A DNA stretch of 64,000 nucleotides from the NCBI GenBank assembly GCA_009763385.1, contig CM019831.1, positions 83,611,845 through 83,675,844 on the forward strand. The letters run 5' to 3'. A program made the translations under genes and the position numbers. The notes under the pieces were generated by a model. It worked only from the letters and a program-made list of their open reading frames with translations. It was not told the origin of the DNA and ran no database searches. Shown in pieces: positions 1 to 10,924 of the stretch. This DNA comes from Coix lacryma-jobi var. lacryma-jobi (taxonomy: Eukaryota > Streptophyta > Magnoliopsida > Poales > Poaceae). Position 1 is the stretch's first letter. Each line of letters starts with the position of its first letter.

Positions 1-895
1 CGACCCTGCGACGATGACTTCAGCTCGAGGACCCAATCCCACTACTTCCACTACTTGGGGTCCTGTTGAGCCACCTCTCTAGCGAGCACTGACTGCCCCG
101 GAGGGAGCGATAGCATCAGGCGAGGGGGAGGCAACTTCGGCAAGGCAAGTGCCCCGATGCGTTCAGCAGATCCACCCTCCGCAACAGACGATCGGCGGTA
201 TCGACCAGCGAGTCACGTGGTCGTGAGAGTATGAGATCTCTCACTTTGCTCATTCTACATTCATTGGTTCTTTTGAGCCCAAAGATGTTGGACACGCTCT
301 TTCTGATGCTAACTGGGTGAATGCCATGCATGAGGAGTTAGAGAACTTGGAGCGAAACCAAGTTTGGACCCTAGTCCCACCTCCACCAGAATGCCACCCT
401 ATATATGTATCAAATGGGTTTTCAAAAACAAACAGGGTGAGGATGGGATGGTAGTGAGGAACAAGGCTAGGCTAGTAGCCCAGGATTTTTGCCAAAAAGA
501 GGGGATAGACTATGAGGAAACCTTTGCCCCTGTAGCTCGTTTAGAAGCCACCAGGATCCTTCCAGCCTTTGCTGCTTCGAAGGGTTTTAAACTATACCAA
601 ATGGATGTAAAGAGTGCTTTCCTAAATGGGTATATAGAGGAAGAGGTCTATGTGAGGCAACCCCCGGGTTTTGAGAGTTCCAAGTTTCCAAACCATGTTT
701 TCAAACTTTCAAAAGCTTTATATGGTTTGAAAGAAGCCCCGAGAGCGTGGTATGAGCGCTTGAAAACCTTTTTGCTCTCCAAGGGTTTTAAAATGGGATG
801 GGTAGATAAGACTCTGTTTCTCCTCAAGCATGGCAATGACACCCTTTTAGTTCAGATTTACGTGGATGATATCATCTTTGGTGGCTCCTCTCACG
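1..895 (+). pseudogene. pol: Ty1/copia pol fragment (linker and reverse transcriptase)
   Basis: Piece of a Ty1/copia polyprotein that would copy element RNA into cDNA. The main frame from about 400 shows KWVFKNKQGEDG, DYEETFAPVARLEA, YQMDVKSAFLNG, ALYGLKEAPRAWYE and the catalytic YVDD in IYVDDIIFGG. Around 277-400 the same domain reads in another frame (DVGHAL..ANWVNAMHEELEN), so there is a frameshift near 400. Bases 1-276 look like the low-complexity integrase-RT linker and contain stops. Homology stops right after GGSSHAL, where CACTA sequence begins; the rest of RT and RNase H are missing. The closest relative in the window is the minus-strand element at 60149-64000. Clearly copia; lineage not settled. 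Confidence 0.9.
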
Positions 896-904
896 CACTT
901 CTAG

Positions 905-1680
905 GATCCAACCATGTCATGACGCCTATATTGGGTTGCAATATGGCTATTTTGGTTGCAATATGAATAAATTGCATCTATGTATGGTTGTTGATAGGTG
1001 GTTGCATTTGGAACAGTGCAATAGGTTCTTGCATCCACTTGGATGTGGTGTTGCAATAAGGTAGTTTTGCAATGCACATAAAAAAGCTAACGCAACCAGG
1101 TTCTAGTTGCAAGCAAAAATATTGCGACCAGTAGAGTGGTTGCATGAGTTATTATTGCAACAAAACACATGGCTTAATTAAGACAATATTGCCACGAACG
1201 AACTTGTCGCAAAATAGTTTTATTGCCACTCCATAGTTACGTGGGAATATGGCCATATTGCTATGCAGTGTGATCCATTGCATCAAAGAAATCTTACAAC
1301 ACAATGAATTTGGTGGCTAGAGTCACAATTGCCACATTCATTTGTTGGTGGCAATAAAAGGTAATGCAACGAATCATTGTTTAGGTAATAGATGGAAAAT
1401 GCAATGACTTATTGTTGGAGGTAATAGATGGAAAATGCAATAAATTATTGTTGGTGGTAGTAGATGGAAAATGCAACAAATCATTGTTGGTGGTAAGAGA
1501 TGGAAAATGCAATGAATCATTGTTGGTGGTAGTAGATGAAAAATGCAACAAACTATTGTTAGTGGTAGACATGTCCTATAACAACACATAATGTTTGTGG
1601 CAATAATGTATATTGCAACAACAAAACTCTGGTTGTGTAGTAGTTTGTCGCAACAAGGGCATTTTGGTTGACACCTTTTT
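905..1680. repeat. CACTA left subterminal repeat region
   Basis: Dense short motifs such as TTGCAACAA, GTTGCAATA and TTGCGACCA in both orientations, the usual binding-site landscape at CACTA ends. The same motif style returns at 7381-7499 and 29932-30340. In characterised CACTA elements such repeats bind the element-encoded TnpA-like protein; that role here is inferred. Confidence 0.7.
1384..1563. repeat. Five-copy 36-bp tandem repeat
   Basis: Five direct units of 36 bp, each starting GGTAATAGATGGAAAATGCA or a close variant and ending TTATTGTTGG(T/A). Copies differ at a few positions. Frames through it (for instance on the minus strand) give repetitive peptides that are by-products of the repeat. 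Confidence 0.85.
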
Positions 1681-2189
1681 AATTTCTTTTTGTAGCTAGA
1701 AATTTAATTGTTGTTACAAAATATTTATGCCATTAGTATAGATTTCATCATCACATATAAGAACTCAAACATTCATTAACCTGAAATATATGTTTGAACC
1801 AAAGTAATAACAAAATGACCAGAGTACAATTAAAATAAACATGACCACATCATCTGTCTGCAAGTTTGCAACTATGTTTGGCATAATAAAATAGAACTAA
1901 ATATGAGTTAGTTTATTGATCTCTTCATGCTCCATCACCCATCGACACTTCATTCTTCTAGTTGTCCATCTTCAGCATATAGGCATAAAGCTCTCTAAAT
2001 GTTTTGGTTGTCCGCTCTTTCCTACAATTCATGATCAAATACAATTTGTTATTAATTTAAGATAAGAACCTTAATGATTAATTCTATGGAATAAATAAGC
2101 ACATGCAAATTTAATGGTCATAGTGACATAGCAAAGATATAAAATAGATTGAGGAACACCTTGCAAGAATATCATATACCATATAAATT
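1681..2189. other. AT-rich CACTA interior without a gene
   Basis: No coding frame, repeat array or RNA signal recognised. It lies between the subterminal repeats and the 3' end of the minus-strand transposon ORF and may include that gene's 3' untranslated region. Confidence 0.5.
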
Positions 2190-3463
2190 AAATTAAGGAG
2201 CACCCTGCAAGAATATCGTACACCATTTGAGATGATAAGATCCTCACCAGTTTGATGACATACCAGCTGTTTTTCTTTTGATTACGAGTCCTCAATAGTT
2301 GGTCGGTAGAAACACAATTCACTGATCCATTGACATCATTCTTTTTCTGGAAAAGTGGCCTAGTTGCACTAATCTTTGTTGTCATGGTAGTACCTTTATC
2401 AACTACCTTTTCAATAGTCAACACGCTTGCTGGTCCATTATTCTGCCAAAATGAACGCTTTGATGTAAACAAACATGTTGCATGTTTTGTAAGTAATCTT
2501 GTTGCATTTTTATTACCTCTAGAGCCACATCCTCTATGCGTGGTGGTGTGATGAAGTTGTTGTCGACACTTGGACCATTTGGAAACTGTGTGGTGTTGAT
2601 GGTTCCTGGGATAGCCTGTGCAGCCCCAAAGACAAGGAAGATTAGCTAAAATAGAGGAGCCAAAAAAAGGAGAATCGTGTTCCAAAGTTAGTACCTACTG
2701 CAATGCCAATTGTATTTGTTGTTGTAGTGTTGACCAGAATTCTTCCCTAATGTCTTCAATTTGTTTCATACTTTCTTTCTTATCTCTTTCCCTTGCTGAA
2801 ACATCATTTGCAAGCTTTTCTTTTAATTCTTCAACCTCTGGTTGGTGTTGCATTCTTTCTTGTCGGGCTAAAACTTCACTGCGAGCTGCATCTTCTTCTC
2901 TGTGTTTTAGTAGTGCGCTTTGTGTTGGATATTTCGCCATGTATCCACGTCCATGACATCTATACGATTTTGTTCCAAGAGCTTTAGAGTAGTTGAGTTG
3001 GAAAACTGTGTTTTCCTCCTCAACTGTAAGAAAGGGCCTACCCTTCCCTTTTTCTGCTGCTGTAACTTGGATGCAGGCATTTTCCTAAGTGAAACATGAG
3101 AAAAAAAATTGGGATCATGTAATTTTAAATAGTTCGAAAATAAGTTTGAAACATGTTATAATTTTAAGGCTGCAATCATATACAAGTACTCACGTAGACA
3201 TCCCTAGAGTCATCATTTGACAATTGCCCATCCTTTGTGTGAGTCATCATCCAAAGTTGTAAATCAGTAGGTTCTTGACCATTAGTTTGGTTTCTCTGAG
3301 ATGGCAACAATGTAGCATTAGGTAACGACGATATATTCAAGAAATTAACTAGCTTAGTTAATGTTGTCATTACCTGTTCAAATCTAATTTGGGAAAACGG
3401 TTTTGATCCCGTGAGATGCTTAGTCTTTTGTTTCTGTCGGTTCCCAGAGTTCATGACTATCAT
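2190..3463 (-). pseudogene. CACTA second ORF (TnpA/PttA-like) fragment
   Basis: Minus-strand coding remnant typical of the second CACTA gene. Read from high to low coordinates it gives EPTDLQLWMMTHTKDGQ, then, after a canonical intron (about 3193 down to 3085, GTGAGT donor, TTAG acceptor), a stretch with LGTKS and GRGYMAKYPTQ, then a charged coiled-coil-like segment (2695-2940, EELKEKLANDVSARERDKKE). LGTKS followed by a long coiled coil is characteristic of plant Ptta/En/Spm proteins. The C-terminal part (about 2190-2690) is weaker. Its N terminus is missing: at about 3450 the sequence switches to plus-strand TNP2 coding DNA, so both genes are cut at one junction. Confidence 0.65.
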
Positions 3464-6260
3464 GTTATTTTGCAGAAACTATTACCCTTAGTTGCATGCC
3501 ACATATTACCTGAAGATGTTGCTAGACCATTGATTAAGCTTAGCAGGTTTTTCAATGCACTATGTTCAAAGGAGCTGGTGCAAAGTGCCATTGACAAACT
3601 AAGCTCTTCAATTGCAGAGACTTTATGTCGACTTGAGATGATATTCGCACCAGTTTTTTTTGATATTATGATGCATCTGCCAATTCATTTAGCTGAGGAG
3701 ACTAAAACTGGAGGACCAGTGTGTTATCGGTGGATGTATCCGATAGAGAGGTATCTACGTGCACTTAAAGGATATGTTAGGAACAAGGCGCATCCAGAAG
3801 GATCGATAGTGGAGGGATATATTTTAGAGGAGGTATGACATTCTGCTCTCGTTTTCTAGAAGACATTGATATGAAGCTGGATCGCCCAACACGCCATGAG
3901 AAGAGTGCAGTGAATGAACCACCGGTTGTGCTTAGCATATTTGGGAGCATCGACTACAGTAAGAAAGGCTGCAAAATTGAGCATATTTCTAAATCTGACA
4001 TGCTGCAGATGCGTCACTATATATTATCAAACTGTGACGAGGCACTTCCATGAATTAAGTAAGCTGTTAGTATCACCATTTTGTGGTTTTCTTTTTTTCA
4101 TTGTAGATAAGTAAGAGGAGAATAGTATTCATGATTAATGTTACACTAATGCAATTTATTTGATCCAACCAATAATATATAGTGAGCATAAGGAGGTAAT
4201 GAGAAGAACTAGTGCACACGGCATCGATAAGCGTCACAGGGAGCATTTTGTTGGGTGGTTTGAACGTAAGGTGAGTAACTAGCTAATGCGCATGCATTGC
4301 TATGGGTAAAAAATTTATATTGCATAGATATGTTATATTACTACTCAATCCATATAAACCAATACTAATGCCACATATTATTTATTGTATATGATCATAC
4401 AAATTTTATATAGCATTGATACGTGCTGCTCAATCCATATATCATTTTTATGTGTAGTTGTACTTAAATCGAGATCCTTGTTTACTTGTCCATCTTGGGC
4501 AGCAGTTTCAATGGCGTCAAGCTCATTTTTGAATTATGGCCAGTGTATCAGTTGTTGTATAGTATTTTCTTAGCTGCTTGTCATCTTGATTGTCTTCTAG
4601 CCTTCTTTTTGGCTGCCTGTTACACAACGTAAGACAGCAAAACAAGCTAGCCTGAGGGTTGCTTTAACATTTAAATTGACGAGTCATCCGGTCTGGAGGC
4701 CGATAGCCCCGCCCGCGGCGCCGCGCGGCCATACAAAGCACCGGGTTCGTGCTTGACTCATACGAACGCCGGCCTGAGCCATGCCCATTCTATTCTCTTG
4801 AGCCATTACATCACGATGACATCATATACACTGTTTTTCCTTTAAAAACATAAAGAAGAAATATTTTGAATACATGCGTCTCCAGCAGCTATCGTAGATT
4901 CGTGAGCTGTCCATCATTTAATCTGTTGCCTAGGAGAGGTAGCTCAATATATACTAATAATATATACTATGTAGGGTTTTTTTCTCTCTTCTTCTTTTTA
5001 ATTTCATCGTTGTGTTATTATATGAATCATCGATCAGTGCAATTTTTACGATGATGTTGATTCTATTTAGACATCACTTCTCATGTTACATCATTTTCTC
5101 ATGCAATTGGCCTTTTAAATATTTTTTGTTTTTTTTATTTCTGAAAGCAATTATTGATCGAAGATCTTATAATTCATGGGTGTAATATATATGGATTCCT
5201 GCAGCAGGGTATAAATTTCTAATCATATGTTTTTATTTGCATGGTACATGTTGAGTGCTAAATGGCAACTAATCAGGTTTATAATAAATAAATGCTAAGT
5301 CTTATGCTGCAAAGAGTAATCTATCTTTTGGTGGTTTAATTTGCATATTTAGATGTTGTCGTAGCGTTAGCACGAGTATTATACTAGTCTTTTTAGGAGT
5401 CGAGATGTTGTCATATACATGAAAAAATTATAGAAATTGTCTCATTTATTTATTTCTTTATTTGAATTGAATGCAGATGAAGGTAGTTTATAAAGAACAA
5501 AAGATTAGTGAGGAGCTGTATGCCCTTTCTCAGGGTCCTCATTACCTGGCTCGTGTTTTCAGCGGATGCTTAATTCATGATTTCCTTTTTCGAACGACTT
5601 CTATAGAGGTCAGCTTCAGTACACAAAATTCTAGAGTTTCAGTGAAGGGTGACGACAGTACAAACAATATGTATTGGTATGGTGTCCTTAAAAAGATAAT
5701 CACACTAGATTTTTTGGGTGAAAAAGAAGTCATATTGTTTGAGTGTGATTGGTACGACGTTCCTGCCACCACTAAGATCAAAAGTAGAGGGTATAGTAAG
5801 GATCAACATGGGATTATAGATATCGATACAACTCGTCATCGATATGTAAATGATCCTTTTGTTCTAGGGACTCAAGTTGAACAGGTTTTTTTATGTTAAA
5901 TGCGCAAATATATCTAACTAGAGCAGTGTTGTTAGAATGAAGCCTAGGACTTTGTTCTCCATGCCAGAATCTGAAGAGACTGAACAACAAGGCCAGATTG
6001 ATATTGACTCACTCGATGTCAGTGTGGAGACCATAAACATTTCTAACCAACATGAACAGTTGACAAATTGGACAAAGAACGATCTCCAAGGAGTGACCGG
6101 AGATGCTAGCATCATTGAAAAAGCTATACCTATGCATGAAGCAAATGATGAGGACTTAGTTGATGAAGAAGATGATGATGATGACACCTACATCGACGAT
6201 GGACATGTTGCACCTGTCAACTCTTTAGGCCAAGGACAGGATGATGAGTTTTTTACATAA
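3449..6260 (+). pseudogene. CACTA TNP2-type transposase, C-terminal half (DUF4218 + DUF4216)
   Basis: Exons of the main CACTA transposase. 3449-3838 is the DUF4218 region (HDYHVILQKLLPLVACHILPE, FNALCSKE, RWMYPIERYLR, KAHPEGSIVEGYI). A one-base shift at about 3833 moves to the frame of 3835-4053 (MTFCSRFLEDID, FGSIDYSKKGCKIEH). A short exon at about 4180-4270 (HREHFVGWFERK, then GTGAGT) precedes a roughly 1.2-kb intron. 5471-5899 is the DUF4216 region (MYWYGVLKKIITLDF, LFECDWYDV, YVNDPFVLGTQVEQV). 5937-6260 is the acidic C terminus. The catalytic tnp2 core upstream of DUF4218 is absent, so no active transposase can be made. Confidence 0.88.
4273..5470 (+). other. Long intron of the TNP2 remnant
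   Basis: Starts at a GTGAGT donor after FVGWFERK and ends at TGCAG just before the DUF4216 exon. It is AT-rich except for a short GC-rich patch (about 4680-4780) of unknown origin. No ORF worth calling. Confidence 0.55.
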
Positions 6261-7380
6261 ATGTGATTCTATATGTATTGCTGTGATTTTTTAACTAAAG
6301 GCTTGGTTCAAGAGTTGCACAATTTTTTGTTTGATTTAAGGCTTCGTTCTTGAGTTGTGACATATTGAACTCAAAAATATTGTTATGGGCTTATATGTGT
6401 TGGTGTCATTCTTTTTAATTGAAGGCTTGGTTCATTAGCTCCATAATTTTTTGTTTTATTTAAAAGCCTGGTTCATGAGCTACACAAAATTGTTATTGAT
6501 AGAGCAACACCTCATCTGTTGGCACCATTTTGCATTTATAGTGCTTTGTCTTCATCCACAGTCTGCACATGTTGCATTTACCTTATTAATTATAATTAAA
6601 AAATAGAGAAATGCTACTCTATTTGTGTTCATCTCATCTTGCTGATTAGATCAGTTGAACATGGCCTATCGATGCACGTAGACTCGATGAATCAACACCT
6701 AAAGTGTCATATCTCTATCTTTCGATCTTAATGTGCCTATATGGCTGATTCTTTTCTTGATTGGCTGGAATGGTGGGTGTCTTGAAGTTAAGTTGAATAA
6801 GCCCTACAAAGCAGTAGAGGACTGACACGTTTATTTGATTTGTTTACTAATTTATTTAGTCTTCCTATTGCCAGCAGATTTTATTTGTGTATATGTTTTT
6901 GTGTTGTGATTAGTGTGTGGGGCTAAAGGCATTAGACATTTAGACACCAGTTTGCCATTGTATCATATCATCAATAGTTTTAGTTTTAGGATTTAGATTC
7001 CTTTATTCCATATAATTGGAGATTTTATTTCATAAAATATCAAACAAATGATGCTTTTTAGTAATATATGTGAGCGAGGGCAAGGGTTTTTCGTTGTGGG
7101 TGCCTTAGTGATTTTATACATGGCAAGGGTTTGAAACTCTATCTTGCTTTTGAATTCTCTTTTTTCCTATTTTTCCCAAGCCAAAATTGTGTCAGGTCAA
7201 CCTCCGGCGGGCAAACGCCTCGTGCCACTAGGTGTTGCTGGTGGGTTGGCCAGGTCACTAGCTTCCGCGTGTTTTGTGATTTTTCCTGTTTTATATGTTC
7301 TTATTTAGTAGCTTTTAACATTAGGATTGTAGGATGATCTAACCTCTTTGCTTTTGGCTCATGTGCATGTTAAGTATTGC
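6261..7380. other. CACTA 3' non-coding region
   Basis: AT-rich sequence after the transposase stop. It contains a loosely repeated phrase (GCTTGGTTCA.GAG.T, at about 6301, 6425 and 6467) but no gene, RNA or inverted repeat I can support. Confidence 0.5.
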
Positions 7381-7499
7381 CCACCTACAAATTTTAGTGG
7401 TAATATCACCTTTCTTGCAACAAAATTTACTCCAATATAGCCGCATATGAAGTTGGTGGCAATAGGGTCACAATGGATGCAACAAATGACTTTATGGTT
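7381..7499. repeat. CACTA subterminal motifs at the interrupted edge
   Basis: TTGCAACAAAA, GTTGGTGGCAATAGGG and GATGCAACAAATG resemble the left subterminal region. The series continues at 29932 on the far side of the gypsy insertion. Confidence 0.6.
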
Positions 7500-7586
7500 G
7501 CCCCTGCTGAATTTTTATAGCCCGGAATACACAAGCATATGAAAGCATATGAAGTTGGTGGCAATAGGGTCATGCACGGCGTTCCA
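7500..7586. other. Templated filler DNA at a repair junction
   Basis: A patchwork of copied scraps: 7500-7526 equals 22841-22867 (27 bp, direct); 7527-7537 repeats ATACACAAGCA found at about 7593-7603 and 28335-28345; about 7544-7572 repeats 7443-7471; 7574-7586 is the reverse complement of 22810-22822 (13 bp). The E1 duplicate starts at 7583. Such mosaics are typical of double-strand-break repair with template switching. Confidence 0.8.
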
Positions 7587-7937
7587 TTTTTTCATACACA
7601 AGCACTTCTTTATTCAATGGTTGGTTGACTTTCTCTTTGGATCCATTGTTTAATTTGACAACATATTTATTAAAGCTTTTAAAAATTAATTAAAACTCCA
7701 AAATAAAGGTGAAGTAAAAGAACTAGAGACATAGTGCTTGATTTGATCGTTCAATCTTTCAACTACTCAAGATCTAAGGCAAAAGTAAAAAGCCCCATGA
7801 AGAATAACATATTTTTTGGAGAATTTTTGTTTAGCAGCAGGTATACTTGTTGGAAGTGAAGATATTATAGCAACTCCTAATCCATTGTTAAGTTTTGGTT
7901 TTGCTAAGGGACTAGCAAAAGGTAAGCTTGGGGGAGT
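7583..7937 (+). repeat. Extra copy of the E1 3' internal end, upstream of the left LTR
   Basis: Matches 28324-28678 with no difference that I could find, including the polypurine tract. An ordinary element would not have this in front of its 5' LTR; it belongs to a copied tract or a truncated tandem element. Confidence 0.9.
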
Positions 7938-9192
7938 TGTTGACACTGGTTATCTATCAAAATTAGAGGATAAATAAATATGAAAAGGGCATGAATTCAA
8001 TCACCAATAAAGGTTTAGAGTTTTAATTGACAATATTCCATGAGTTTTGGTGAATTGTGATTCTGCAGGGACTAAACAGGAAAACCAGCACTGATTACTT
8101 CTCCTAGAAGGAAACCGATGGAAGATTACGGAACCAGCACGTCAGGAATACTCTAGAAGGACCTAGAGGACACCAGAGGACACCACGGGGCGGGACACCC
8201 CGACAGGCTGCCAGGTGGGACCGACCGGTCCCACCCTAGGACTGGTTGGTCACCCCCTGGGCCTGATGGCCTCCGTCTTCTGGCAGCTTCCTCCACCGCC
8301 TTTGAGGATCCATCTCAGCCCTACGTGAAGTTGGTTTGATCTAACGGTCGCGGTTGATCCCTCGGGGCTATATAAACAGGCCCCCAGGCCCCAGGGAAGA
8401 TCAAGTCTCTCTTCAGAAAAGTCTACGCCTCATTCAGAAACCGTAGAAGTAGACTTCAAGAGCCAGCTTTCAAGTAGAAGACTTGTTACCCCTCTAGATT
8501 AGGTTTAGAACCTAGTCTTATACTAGAACTAGAAGAGAGAGAGGAGAAGAGATCAAGAAAGAGCTCCGTCCTGTCGGATCAACTTCATCGTCTTGTACAT
8601 GCGGATTCAAGTTTATCTTCAACTTGCTTCAGCGATTGTTTCAGTAATCGACGTCTATATTTAAGTTTGAGCCATTGTTCTTGTTATTCTTAAGGTTTAT
8701 GACTCTCTTTTGAGTACTTTAATTCTAGTCATTCTAGAGTTAGAGTAGTTGGATAGTGTAAGCATGGTGCTTAGACCTGATAGCTCATAAATGCCTCCTA
8801 TAACGCCGATAGTAGTGGTTGTTCGCAAGGGTGACTCTTATAGGCTTGTTGATTCTTCTATAGTCCACTTATCCGTGTGTAGGCTCGGTAGGATTATACA
8901 TTTGCATAAAAGACTCATACACTGTTTGTTACCTTTTATGGCAACTTCCCCACTAAGAATAATATAAACATATATCACTCTTAAATTGGAATTAGACAAC
9001 CTTAGTGATCCCCTCTATACTTCTAGATTCTTCGTCCTTGTTAGCTACTCAGGGGTTAGACTTTAAGACTTAACACTATCCGTTCCTTTGGGTTCGATAT
9101 TAAAACTGGGTTACTCCGGTGAAGTGCTACATCGGTAGATTTTATCTGTGCGCTTGCGGATAAAGTATAGTGTGCATTAATTTATACCAACA
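7938..9192 (+). repeat. E1 left LTR
   Basis: 1255 bp, TG...CA. Compared with the right LTR it is nearly identical up to about 8800 (one substitution, near 8561) but has about 13 differences in the last 390 bp. It contains a GC-rich palindrome at 8214-8235 and a TATA box at 8368-8377. Confidence 0.92.
8368..8377 (+). promoter_or_regulatory. TATA box of the E1 LTR
   Basis: CTATATAAAC inside GGGGCTATATAAACAGGCCC, the usual promoter context of this LTR type. The right LTR has the same box at 29109-29118. Confidence 0.7.
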
Positions 9193-9200
9193 AGCATTTC

Positions 9201-9218
9201 TGGCGCCGTTGCTGGGGA
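9201..9218 (+). promoter_or_regulatory. E1 primer binding site (tRNA-Asp type)
   Basis: TGGCGCCGTTGCTGGGGA lies eight bases after the LTR end. It is complementary to the 3' end of plant tRNA-Asp apart from one position (T for C). Confidence 0.85.
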
Positions 9219-10795
9219 ACGGTAGATCATCTTAAGTCTTAGTTTAACCTTGTAATCATACTTTTATCTTTTTCTTTTTTGTCCCAGTATTTTCATCATT
9301 TTTGTGTTCATTCTTATGAATGTTGTTTTTGAATTCCACTCTTATCTATCACTACCCCATGAGCTCAAGCTATAACCAGTAGAATCCTTACACCCTATCA
9401 TAACATCTGGTTATTAGCTACCCCTACCTTTCCGCAGCACTTCCTTCTATAATGAGCATAGAAATATAATTATGAAATTATTCCTTCGGATATTCTTGTC
9501 ACTAACCTTTCGAGGTCTGGAGCAGAAAAGAACGAAGGAACAACAAACACAAGGTATGTCCAACCAATCATCATGTAACAGTAAATTACATTCATCCAAT
9601 ATTGATTTGCAAAATCCAAGCTTAGGGAATAGACTTTCTAAGAGCATCTCTTGCCATGTTGCTATGTTGGTTATCCCTACCTTTAAAATATGCTCATATA
9701 CTAATCATGCTCTTTCATCACCATCTGAATAAATCTCTATAATACTTTCATGCTACCCTCGTTCGCTATATTGTATGTTTAGGTTTGGAGTACTTTCATA
9801 CATCTCTTAAATTAAGCATGGTGCCTAGTTTATGAGTGGTGATCTTGCTTTCAAAGGTTTTTAATTTAAGCAATTAAGTTAAAATGCCTTCCTAGATCAA
9901 ATTAGACATGGTGTCTAGGTTGATTTTTGAGCCGATAGTATGCTATAGTGGATATTGGATATTTTGACTAACCCCTGTAGGAAACTTTCAATATTAATTT
10001 GGGAAAGTCCGGAGATGAACTCACACTGGAGATGAAAAGACACATGAACTTCAATAACTTTGCACAATGAAGACTCAGCTCATTCATCATGGATGAAAGA
10101 ACTGTGAGTATCAAAGTTTATTTATTTTGTCTTCTACTGCAAGTTATCTTTTGCCGTGAATCATGTTAAAGTGCAGCACCCACATAAAATACTATTCTAT
10201 GCTAAAATAATCCTAAATTTTTTTTATTAGTATAGATGTAAAATACATAAGTTATGGATAACAACCCATGCTTCAAATTGTTGCAATCCTTCGGGTATAT
10301 ATCCACCAATGTTATGCAAGAGAGAGATTTTGTTCATCCAAGGTTTGGTCTAAACATTGAAGATCCAAAACCCAAACCATAGACACACAAACCTACTCTC
10401 AGATCACAAATGGTGCTAGCCTAGCTTTGAGTCTTGCTTGGGCGCTGATGGCAAACATGATGCAACTTACCTCGTATGAGACAACCTATGCTTGCAACCA
10501 TCATTGTCCAAGACATCAAGACAAGAAGTGGGGAGTTATCTTCTCTTCTAATCAAGAGCTTGCTTGGGAGATAAGATGGTACCACTACAACAAAAGCAAG
10601 ATCTTCAAGTCAAACACATGAACATGTTGTTTTGGAGTCCATCTACCTCACAAGCCAGCCTGGAAGAGACAATTCTGTTGTCTAGATGTGTTTCACAATC
10701 AAAGGGAGGAAGAAGAAACTTAGCTTCAAGACATATTGATCTCCTACTCACCACTTTGATCGGTACAAACCACTAGATGCTACCCCAGTCAAGAA
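9219..10795 (+). other. E1 leader and decayed gag region
   Basis: No long frame survives. Short open stretches (9472-9732, 10427-10621, 10564-10776) show no domain I can name. From position, upstream of a protease remnant, this is probably a heavily mutated gag. Confidence 0.45.
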
Positions 10796-10902
10796 GAGGA
10801 ATATGATCCACCACTCATTCTTGGAAGACCGTTCTTGAACACCATCAATGTTATCATCTATGTCGGACGTGGAGAAGTCGACTCTTGGATCTTTTGCTAA
10901 TT
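10796..10902 (+). pseudogene. Gypsy aspartic protease C-terminal remnant
   Basis: One frame reads EEYDPPLILGRPFLNTINVI followed by IYVG, matching the LGRPFL region of retroviral-type proteases also seen in E7 (LILGRPFLSTAKAIIDVG) and E9 (IILGRSFLNTVNVAIYVG). The catalytic aspartate region upstream is not recognisable. The frame ends just before the E2 insertion site at 10920-10924. Confidence 0.7.
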
Positions 10903-10924
10903 CTTCAACATCTATATCACTTAT

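Larger units (their letters stand above)
896..7499 (+). mobile_element. CACTA (En/Spm) DNA transposon, left part of a deletion derivative
   Basis: Subterminal repeats rich in TTGCAAC/TTGCAAT motifs at both ends, the C-terminal half of a TNP2-type transposase on the plus strand and a second transposon ORF on the minus strand identify a CACTA element. The left end is near 896, where CACTTCTAGGAT resembles, imperfectly, the inverted right end CACTACAAGGAT at 30374-30385. The copia sequence itself carries CACTT here, so the border is uncertain by a few bases. The right part (29932-30385) is separated by the gypsy element 7583-29931. Both coding halves lack their N termini, so the element is non-autonomous. 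Confidence 0.85.

Noticed and set aside
2330..2956. Plus-strand frames of 73, 112 and 64 codons
   Set aside because: Shadows of the minus-strand CACTA ORF2 remnant, which has the recognisable motifs.
4680..4790. GC-rich island in the CACTA intron as a captured host exon
   Set aside because: Only about 100 bp, no convincing frame or splice sites; origin unknown.
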